Assembly (NCBI RefSeq): GCF_000383415.1
Contig: NZ_KB911257.1
Span: forward strand, 410,558 to 474,557
Reading direction: 5' to 3'
From: Hyphomicrobium zavarzinii ATCC 27496
GTDB taxonomy: Bacteria > Pseudomonadota > Alphaproteobacteria > Rhizobiales > Hyphomicrobiaceae
DNA length: 64,000 bases
Below the pieces are notes generated by a model that was not told the origin of the DNA, did no database searches, and saw nothing but the letters and a program-made list of their open reading frames with translations. Every line of letters begins with the position of its first letter. Positions within the stretch are counted from its first letter, which is position 1. The position numbers were made by a program, and so were the translations under genes. Below are positions 1 through 7,084 of this stretch, piece by piece.

Positions 1-578
1 GTTCCGCAGCTGCTGTGCACCGAGAACTTATTGTCACGGCTGCCCACTGCGGCTACCACCGTGACACCAAAGCGTACTCAACGAATGTGCTATTCGTGCA
101 GCAGTATTCACCGACATCGGCAGGTCGGCGGTTCGTCGTTTCCGAGATTATTGTGCCCGGAGATTGGCTCGACTCTGGATACGGATACACAGATCAGGCA
201 CTGATGCGCGTGCAGGGCAGCTTCGCTGAGCACTACGGAGTGGTACTTCGGCCTAACCCATCGTGGGTCTTGCCAGGCGGTCAGTTTGGCTATCCAGCAG
301 AGCGACCGTTCCCGGGGAATCGCATGTATTTCGTTTTCCCGGTCGAGCCTGGCAGCCCGGACCCAAACGATCTACTTACGGCGTCTATCTACTCGGATAT
401 GACCAAAGGGTCGAGCGGAGGGCCTTGGGTCGGAAATAATCCGCAGGGTCAGCTTGGCTACGTGTTTGGTCTTAACTCATATAAAAAATCGGGCGATAGC
501 GCCCGTATGTATTCGCCGTATTTTGATTTTCTTATGGGCGCCTTAATAAAATGTGCGCTCACTAAGCAGTGTTCATGA
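1..578 (+). CDS. Trypsin-like (S1/V8-type) serine protease, 5' end outside window
   Basis: This is the C-terminal part of a chymotrypsin-fold serine protease; the reading frame is open back to the window edge. The catalytic His sits in VTAAHC about 12 residues from the edge, the likely Asp in TDQALMRV, and the nucleophile Ser in GSSGGPW, so the triad is complete. In this family about 30-60 residues plus any signal peptide normally precede the His, so the true start lies upstream; a GTG at 15 is probably internal. The SSGGPW variant with a short C-terminal tail resembles V8/glutamyl-endopeptidase-type members, but specificity cannot be read from sequence alone. GC falls to about 43% over 481-540 (hand count), well below the neighbouring genes, and the gene lies on the 3' side of a tRNA-Arg. 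That fits recently acquired DNA. Confidence 0.8.
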   Translation, partial: SAAAVHRELIVTAAHCGYHRDTKAYSTNVLFVQQYSPTSAGRRFVVSEIIVPGDWLDSGYGYTDQALMRVQGSFAEHYGVVLRPNPSWVLPGGQFGYPAERPFPGNRMYFVFPVEPGSPDPNDLLTASIYSDMTKGSSGGPWVGNNPQGQLGYVFGLNSYKKSGDSARMYSPYFDFLMGALIKCALTKQCS

Positions 579-772
579 TCTTAATTTTGAGTAGCTGATT
601 CTCGACGAGTAATCTGAAAAAGTCGGAGTTGGATGCCTCTTGACTTCCGCTGCTGGCCCGAAGCGGACCCACACAGAATTTGCTAGCGCTGCCGCTGTCG
701 GTCGAAGAGCCGAACTTCTGCCGTCCAGATCACGGTTTGAGGGGAAAGTAGTCTGCAGCCCCAAGGGCCGGA

Positions 773-849
773 TGGCGCACCCGACAGGATTCGAACCTGT
801 GACCTCTGCCTTCGGAGGGCAGCACTCTATCCAGCTGAGCTACGGGTGC
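773..849 (-). tRNA. tRNA-Arg (anticodon CCG)
   Basis: Read on the minus strand this forms a complete cloverleaf. The acceptor arms GCACCCG/CGGGTGC pair fully, the D arm contains AGCTCAGCTGG, the anticodon stem CTGCC/GGCAG encloses loop CTCCGAA (anticodon CCG), and the T arm contains GTTCGAATC. The 3' CCA is encoded at 773-775. The 3' end faces the low-GC protease gene, the usual geometry for islands integrated at tRNA 3' ends. Confidence 0.95.
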
Positions 850-993
850 AGCGCGTCGACCGGTGCCGCAGGGGCGCCGGGAGGCTCCTGATAGCGCATT
901 CCGGGACGTGGGGCAAACGGCCTCTTGGCAGGCCGGGGAAGTTCATGCCCAGGGTGCTGACCAGCCCCCTCTTACCCCCTATATTGCCCCGCC

Positions 994-3993
994 ATGAGCG
1001 AAAACTCCTCCAAAACTCCCCGCGCCGCCGTCTGCTCCGTTCCCGAGGGCGAGCCCGTGCCGATCGTCAAGGGTAGCCACGTCTACCTCGTGGACGGCTC
1101 CGGCTACATTTTCCGCGCCTTCCACGCGCTGCCGCCCCTCACGCGGCCCTCGGACGGCCTGCCGGTGGGCGCGGTGCACGGCTTCGCAGCCATGCTGTGG
1201 AAACTCCTGGTCGAGACCAAGGCCGCGGAGGCCCCGACCCATCTCGCCGTCATCTTCGACGCCTCGGAGAAGACGTTCCGCAACGAGATCTACCAGGAGT
1301 ACAAGGCGCACCGCCCGCCCGCGCCGGAGGAGCTGGTGCCGCAGTTCCCGCTGATCCGCGAGGCCGTGGGGGCCTTCAACGTGGCCTGCATCGAGCAGCT
1401 CGGCTACGAGGCGGACGACCTGATCGCGACCTACGCCAAGCAGGTGGTGGACGCGGGGGGCGATGTCACCATCGTCTCGTCCGACAAGGACCTGATGCAG
1501 CTCGTGCGGCCCGGTGTCGTCATGTGGGACGGCATGAAGAACAAGAAGATCGGCCGCGACGAGGTGTTCGAGAAGTTCGGGGTGGCGCCGGAGAAAGTTG
1601 TGGACGTGCAGGCGCTGGCGGGCGACTCCACCGACAACGTGCCGGGCGTACCGGGCATCGGCGTGAAGACGGCGGCGGAGCTCATCACCTCATACGGCGA
1701 CCTCGACTCGCTGCTCGCAGCCGCCGGCTCGATCAAGCAGCCGAAGCGGCGCGAGAAGCTGATCGAGTTCGCCGAGCAGGCCCGCATCTCGCGCGCCCTC
1801 GTCACCCTCAAGGACGACGTGCCGGTGACCGTTCCCGTGGAGCAGACCGGCGTGCAGGATCCGAAGCCCGATGCCTTGCTCGGCTTCCTGCGCAAGATGG
1901 AGTTCTCGACGCTCACCAAGCGGATTTCCGAGAAGCTCGGCGTGGAGGTGCCCGCCGCACCCGCCGGCGAGGCCGTGGCGCCCGCGAAGTCTGCGCGCGG
2001 CGCGGCTACTCCGGCCGCCGGTAAGGACGGCGCCAGCCCCGAGGATCATGGCCCCGGGACGCCCGCCGCAGGCGCTGCTATTCATTCGGCGCGCATCGTC
2101 AAGGTGCCGTTCAACCGCTCCCAATACGAGACCGTCGTCACGCTCGACCGGCTCGCCTGGTGGATCGCCGCGGCCCGCGAGGCTGGCCGGGTCGCTTTCG
2201 ACATCGAGACCACCGCGCTCGACTGCATGACGTGCGATCTCGTGGGCTTCTCGCTGGCGGTTGCGCCGGGGAAGGCCTGCTATGTGCCGGTCGGTCACCG
2301 CGCCGCGACGGGCGGCTTCGATTTCGGCGACGGCGGGGGGCTTGTCCAGGCTCCTCTGCGCGAAGCGCTCGCACTCATCAAGCCGCTGCTCGAAGATCCG
2401 GCCGTTCTCAAGATCGGCCAGAACATCAAGTTCGATTGCCTGGTGATGAAGCGGCACGGTATCCGCGTGGCGGCCATCGACGACACCATGCTGATCTCCT
2501 ACGTGCTCGATGCGGGCCGGGGCGGTCACGGCATGGACGATCTCGCCTTGCGCCACCTCGGACACACCTGCCTCTCGTTCGACAAGGTGCTCGAGCATGC
2601 GCCCGGCGCCAAAAAGGCGGAGAAGACGTTCGCGCAGGTGCCGATCGACAAAGCGACCGAATACGCCGCCGAGGATGCGGACGTGACGCTGCGGCTCTGG
2701 CACAAGCTCAAGCCGCGGCTTGCGGCCGAGCATCTCGCCACCGTCTACGAGACGCTGGAACGCCCGCTGGTGCCGGTCATCGTCGGCATGGAGCATCACG
2801 GCATCCATGTGGACCGCAGCGTGCTCTCGCGGCTCTCCTCAACCTTCGCCCAGACGCTCGCCCGGCTCGAGGAGGAGATCAACGATCTCGTCGGGCACAA
2901 GTTCAACCTCGGCTCTCCGAAACAGCTCGGCGAGCTGTTGTTCGACCGTCTCCAGCTTCCCGGCGGCAAGCGCACCAAGAGCGGCCAGTGGGAGACGCGC
3001 GCGAGCCTGCTCGACGATCTGGCGGCGAACGAGGACGTGCCGGAGGAGGCACGCGGGCTGATCAACAAGATGCTCGAATGGCGCCAGCTCTCGAAGCTGC
3101 GCTCCACCTATACGGATGCGCTGCCCGCGTTCATCCATAGCGATACGGGGCGCATTCACACGAGCTATGCGCTCGCCTCCACCACGACGGGACGGCTCGC
3201 CTCGTCCGATCCCAACCTGCAGAACATCCCCATCCGCACCAAGGAAGGGCGCGAGATCCGCACCGCCTTCATCGCGGAGACGGGGAATACGCTGGTATCG
3301 GCGGACTATTCGCAGATCGAGCTGCGCGTGCTCGCCCACATCGCGGATATTCCGCAGTTGAAGCGCGCCTTCGCGGAAGGCCTCGACATTCACGCGATGA
3401 CGGCGTCGGAAATGTTCGGCGTGCCGGTGCAGGGAATGCCGGCGGAAGTGCGCCGGCGCGCGAAGGCGATCAACTTCGGCATCATCTACGGCATCTCCGC
3501 TTTCGGCCTCGCCAACCAGCTCGGCATCTCGCGCGAGGAGGCGGGCGCCTACATCAAGACCTACTTCGAACGCTTCCCCGGCATCCGCGATTACATGGAG
3601 GCCACGAAGAAGCAGGTCCACGACACGGGTTTCGTGGAGACGATCTTCGGGCGGCGCATTCACTATCCCGAGGTCAACACCAAGAACCCGTCGGTGCGCG
3701 GGTTCCTCGAGCGAGCGGCTATCAACGCGCCGATCCAGGGCAGCGCAGCCGATATCATTCGCCGGGCTATGATCCGCATGGAGGGCGCCCTCGACGCCGC
3801 CAAGCTGTCATCGGCGCGGATGCTGCTGCAGGTGCATGACGAACTGATCTTCGAGGTGGTGGCAGGCGAGGCGGACCGGCTGATCGGCGTGGCGCGCCGC
3901 GTGATGGAAAAAGCTGCGGAGCCAGCCGTGCACTTCTCGGTGCCGATCCACGTGGACGCGAAAGCCGCCGCGAACTGGGAAGCCGCGCATTAG
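994..3993 (+). CDS. polA: DNA polymerase I
   Basis: Repair and Okazaki-fragment-processing polymerase with all three enzymatic domains. A 5'-3' exonuclease (FEN) domain covers about residues 25-325. A 3'-5' proofreading domain covers about 385-590, with D403 and E405 in FDIETT intact, so editing should be active. The family A polymerase domain follows, with motif A DYSQIELRVLAH at about 771, motif B RRRAKAINFGIIYG, and motif C HDE at 948-950. At 999 residues it is longer than the E. coli enzyme (928), mainly because of an Ala/Pro/Gly-rich linker at about residues 315-370 between the two nuclease domains. The ATG at 994 begins a short polar leader before the FEN domain. It appears monocistronic. 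Confidence 0.97.
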   Translation: MSENSSKTPRAAVCSVPEGEPVPIVKGSHVYLVDGSGYIFRAFHALPPLTRPSDGLPVGAVHGFAAMLWKLLVETKAAEAPTHLAVIFDASEKTFRNEIYQEYKAHRPPAPEELVPQFPLIREAVGAFNVACIEQLGYEADDLIATYAKQVVDAGGDVTIVSSDKDLMQLVRPGVVMWDGMKNKKIGRDEVFEKFGVAPEKVVDVQALAGDSTDNVPGVPGIGVKTAAELITSYGDLDSLLAAAGSIKQPKRREKLIEFAEQARISRALVTLKDDVPVTVPVEQTGVQDPKPDALLGFLRKMEFSTLTKRISEKLGVEVPAAPAGEAVAPAKSARGAATPAAGKDGASPEDHGPGTPAAGAAIHSARIVKVPFNRSQYETVVTLDRLAWWIAAAREAGRVAFDIETTALDCMTCDLVGFSLAVAPGKACYVPVGHRAATGGFDFGDGGGLVQAPLREALALIKPLLEDPAVLKIGQNIKFDCLVMKRHGIRVAAIDDTMLISYVLDAGRGGHGMDDLALRHLGHTCLSFDKVLEHAPGAKKAEKTFAQVPIDKATEYAAEDADVTLRLWHKLKPRLAAEHLATVYETLERPLVPVIVGMEHHGIHVDRSVLSRLSSTFAQTLARLEEEINDLVGHKFNLGSPKQLGELLFDRLQLPGGKRTKSGQWETRASLLDDLAANEDVPEEARGLINKMLEWRQLSKLRSTYTDALPAFIHSDTGRIHTSYALASTTTGRLASSDPNLQNIPIRTKEGREIRTAFIAETGNTLVSADYSQIELRVLAHIADIPQLKRAFAEGLDIHAMTASEMFGVPVQGMPAEVRRRAKAINFGIIYGISAFGLANQLGISREEAGAYIKTYFERFPGIRDYMEATKKQVHDTGFVETIFGRRIHYPEVNTKNPSVRGFLERAAINAPIQGSAADIIRRAMIRMEGALDAAKLSSARMLLQVHDELIFEVVAGEADRLIGVARRVMEKAAEPAVHFSVPIHVDAKAAANWEAAH

Positions 3994-4055
3994 CTCTCGG
4001 CGTTGTCATCCGGGGGCGGGGGCGTCCGCGATCGCGACAACTTCTACTTGCGTGG

Positions 4056-4075
4056 ACCCCGACCTTCGTCGGGGT
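4056..4075. repeat. REP-like palindrome
   Basis: A perfect 8-bp stem ACCCCGAC/GTCGGGGT closes on a CTTC loop, flanked by TGG and GACG. Palindromes of the form GGACCCC-GAC...GTC-GGGGTGAC are dispersed extragenic repeats in many alphaproteobacterial genomes (general knowledge). It lies just 3' of polA and has no T-tract, so it is not a typical intrinsic terminator. Confidence 0.55.
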
Positions 4076-4087
4076 GACGTGGGTATT

Positions 4088-4268
4088 ATGAGCGACCTCA
4101 AACATCGGATGGCCGATGCAATCAAAAGAGAAAAGCGGCTGAAGGATTGGCGCCGTGCCTCGAAGGTTCCGGGTCATTGAGACGATGAACCCAGAATGGA
4201 GCGACCTGTTAGATCCAAGCTCGGGCATCAGTTTTGGCCCAGCGGATATCGCTCGGGAGACCTACTGA
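4088..4268 (+). pseudogene. Remnant of a small GIY-YIG (YhbQ/UvrC-like) endonuclease
   Basis: Only the C-terminal third of a COG2827-type GIY-YIG nuclease is recognisable. The first frame reads ADAIKREKRLKDWRRAS and then hits TGA at 4178-4180. The +1 frame continues with RFRVIETMNPEWSDLLD and ends at 4268. The two halves join into the usual family ending (REK..K.WRR..K...IE..NPEW.DL) if one extra base near 4166-4168 is removed, which indicates a single-base insertion. The N-terminal half with the catalytic GIY-YIG motif is absent; a REP-like palindrome lies at that point. The relic fills the polA-glnD gap and is almost certainly non-functional. Confidence 0.7.
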
Positions 4269-4300
4269 TTTTCGTGTCTTCGAACGGGGAGTTGAGGTGA

Positions 4301-7084
4301 TTATCCAGCTTCCGCGGGCGATGAGCCGGAAGCAGGCCCCTCGAGGATCGTGGTCAGGCGGTCCTTGATCGATTGCTGGCGGTTGTCACTCTCGATCTTC
4401 TTGCCCGTAAGATCGGTGACATAGAATACGTCCACCGCTTTCTCGCCGAAGGTGGTGATGTGGGCGGAGGCAATATCCAGCGAAAGGTCGGAGAGCGCGT
4501 TGGTCAGCTCGTAGAGAAGACCCGTGCGGTCGCGCCCCGTCACTTCGATCACCGTGAAGGCATCGGAGAGCGCGTTGTTGACGTAGACTTCCGGCGCGAC
4601 GGTGAAGGCTTCGACGCGAGGCGGGGCGGGGCGGCGCTTCTCCAACAGGGCGCGCACCCAGGTCTCTCCGCGCAGCAAGCGCTCGATGGTCTCCTCGATG
4701 CGGGTTGCGCGGCGCAGCTCGTCCTCGTCCTGGTCCATCTCGCGCGCGAGCAGGAAGGTGTCGAGCGCGAAGCCGTCGCGCGTGGTGGTGATGTGGGCGC
4801 CCGCGATATTGGCGCCGTTGGCCGCACACGCACCCGCGAACAGGGACAAGAGCCGCGGGTGGTTGGGCGCGAACACCGTGAGCTCGGTGATGGCGGTGAA
4901 GGCATCCGTCGCGTGCTCCGCCGCGAACGTCTTGCCCTCGCTCTCCGCCCGCCTCAACAGGCGCGCGTGATAGATCTGCCGCTTGGGCTCCGTGCGCAAC
5001 CAATAGTCCGGATAGTGCCGGCCGATGAAGCGATCCACGTCTTCGGCTGGCCAGTCCTTGAGCGCGGCACGCAGCTCCGCCTGCGCGTCGGCGACGATCG
5101 TGTCGCGCGGCACCTGCGTGTGCCCGCCTGAGAGCAACGGCTCGGTCTCGTAGTAGAGGGTGCGGAGAAGCTGGCCCTTCCAGCCGTTCCACACGCCGGG
5201 GCCGACGGCGCGAATGTCCGCGACCGACAGGAGAAGCAGCAGCTTCAGCCGCTCCGGGCTTTGCACGATGTCGGCGAAGTCGCGCACCGTCTTGGGATCC
5301 GAGATGTCGCGGCTCTGAGCCACGTTGCTCATGGTGAGATGCTGCTCGATGAGCCAGACGACAGTGTCGGTCTCGGCAGCCGAAAGGCCGAGACGCGGGC
5401 ACAGCTTGCGGGCGATGCGCGCGCCGACGAGTGAGTGGTCCTCGACGCGGCCCTTGCCGATGTCGTGCAGGAACGCGGCGATATAGAGCACGCGGCGGTT
5501 CTGAATGGTCTTGATCAGCTCGGTGGAGAGGGGGAGCTCGCCCGCCGATCCGCCACGCTCGATGTCCGTCAGCATGCCCACGGTGCGGATCAGATGCTCG
5601 TCCACCGTGTAGTGATGATACATGTTGAACTGCATCATCGCGACGACTTTGCCGAACTCCGGAATGAAGCGGCCGAGCACGCCCGCCTCGTTCATCCGCC
5701 TGAGCGTCGCCTCCGGACTCACGTGGCCGGTGAGCAGCTTCATGAAGATGCGGTTCGCCTCGGGATCCTCGCGCAGTTTGTCGTCGATGTAGCTGTAGGA
5801 GCGGCGCAGCTCGCGAATGGCGTTGGGATGCAGGAACGTGTTCGTGTTCTCCGCCTGGGCGAAGAAGCGGATCAGGTTCACGGGATCGCGCTTGAAAACG
5901 CCGGGATCGGCGATGTTCATGCGGCCGTTGTCGATGCGGAAATCCGTCTTCTCGCGAATCTGGCGTCTGAGCTTCCAGGTCATGGGATTGAGCAAGCCGT
6001 CGAACATCGGCGAGCTCTTCAACTGCTGCATTTCGAGCGCGGCGCAGAGAATGGTGGTGAGATCACCCACTTCCTTCGCGACGAGGAAGTAGTGCTTCAT
6101 GAAACGCTCCACCGCGCGCAGGCCGCTCTTGTCCTTGTAGCCGAGGCGCTCGGCGAGAACGGGCTGGATCTCGAAGCTCAGAAGCTCCTCGGCGCGGCCG
6201 GTGTAGAAGTGAAGGAAGCAACGCACGGTCCAGAGGAAGTCCTCGCACTGGCGGAAGGTCGCGACCTCTTTCTCGGTGAAGATGCCCTTGGCTACGCTGG
6301 TGGGGCCGACCTCATGACCCAGGAGATATTTCGAGAGCCAATGCAGCGTGTGCAGGTCGCGCAGGCCACCTTTCCCATCCTTGATGTTGGGCTCGACCTT
6401 ATAGCGGCTTTCGCCTGCGCGGCGGTGGCGCTCGGAGCGCTCGGCCATCTTGGCGTCGATGAAGGCTCGCTCCGACCCCTTGATCACCTCGTTGCGAAAC
6501 CGCTGCTCAAGCTCTGAGAAAAGCTGCTCGTCGCCCTGGATCAGCCACATGTCGAGCAGGGAAGTGCGAATGGTGGTGTCGGCCTGCGCCATCTTGAGGC
6601 ACTGGTCCACCGTGCGCGTGGCGTGGCCCACTTTGAAGCCGAGGTCCCACAGCATGTAGAGCATGTACTCGGCGACACTCTCGCCCCACGGCGTCTGCTT
6701 GTAAGGCAGCAGGAACAGGAGATCGATGTCGGAGCCCGGGGCCAGCAGCTCACGGCCGTAGCCGCCGGTCGCGACTACCGCCATGCGCTCGGCGTCGGAG
6801 GGATTGGTGGCGCGATAAACGTGGGCGACGGTGTAGTCGTAGAGCAACCGCACCAGCTCGTCCTGGAAGCGCGCGAGGCCCATGGCGCAGCGGCGGCCAT
6901 TGCCGTCCGCCTCGAGCTGAAGGCGCGCCGTGCCGCGCGCGGCCTTCACCAGAAGCTTCAGCCGGTCGAGCACCGCGGGCCGGGCTTCCGACGCACTGCC
7001 GTGGGCGTTGAACAGCGCCGTCAGCGTATGGCGCAGCTCCTGCGTGTCGAAATAGGGGGCGGGCGGAAACTGAGATACAGTCAT
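4301..7084 (-). CDS. glnD: Bifunctional [protein-PII] uridylyltransferase/uridylyl-removing enzyme
   Basis: Nitrogen sensor that uridylylates PII proteins at low glutamine and deuridylylates them at high glutamine. Domains in order: a nucleotidyltransferase domain with GGYGRELLAPGSDIDLLFL (metal-binding GSDID at about 117-121), a GlnD-specific helical domain, an HD hydrolase domain with HDIGKG at about 539-544, and two C-terminal ACT domains (about 740-820 and 850-920). The length of 927 residues is normal for alphaproteobacteria. The ATG overlaps the mutS stop codon as ATGA (7081-7084), so it is the translationally coupled second gene of a mutS-glnD operon. Both catalytic centres look intact. 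Confidence 0.96.
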   Translation of the reverse strand: MTVSQFPPAPYFDTQELRHTLTALFNAHGSASEARPAVLDRLKLLVKAARGTARLQLEADGNGRRCAMGLARFQDELVRLLYDYTVAHVYRATNPSDAERMAVVATGGYGRELLAPGSDIDLLFLLPYKQTPWGESVAEYMLYMLWDLGFKVGHATRTVDQCLKMAQADTTIRTSLLDMWLIQGDEQLFSELEQRFRNEVIKGSERAFIDAKMAERSERHRRAGESRYKVEPNIKDGKGGLRDLHTLHWLSKYLLGHEVGPTSVAKGIFTEKEVATFRQCEDFLWTVRCFLHFYTGRAEELLSFEIQPVLAERLGYKDKSGLRAVERFMKHYFLVAKEVGDLTTILCAALEMQQLKSSPMFDGLLNPMTWKLRRQIREKTDFRIDNGRMNIADPGVFKRDPVNLIRFFAQAENTNTFLHPNAIRELRRSYSYIDDKLREDPEANRIFMKLLTGHVSPEATLRRMNEAGVLGRFIPEFGKVVAMMQFNMYHHYTVDEHLIRTVGMLTDIERGGSAGELPLSTELIKTIQNRRVLYIAAFLHDIGKGRVEDHSLVGARIARKLCPRLGLSAAETDTVVWLIEQHLTMSNVAQSRDISDPKTVRDFADIVQSPERLKLLLLLSVADIRAVGPGVWNGWKGQLLRTLYYETEPLLSGGHTQVPRDTIVADAQAELRAALKDWPAEDVDRFIGRHYPDYWLRTEPKRQIYHARLLRRAESEGKTFAAEHATDAFTAITELTVFAPNHPRLLSLFAGACAANGANIAGAHITTTRDGFALDTFLLAREMDQDEDELRRATRIEETIERLLRGETWVRALLEKRRPAPPRVEAFTVAPEVYVNNALSDAFTVIEVTGRDRTGLLYELTNALSDLSLDIASAHITTFGEKAVDVFYVTDLTGKKIESDNRQQSIKDRLTTILEGPASGSSPAEAG

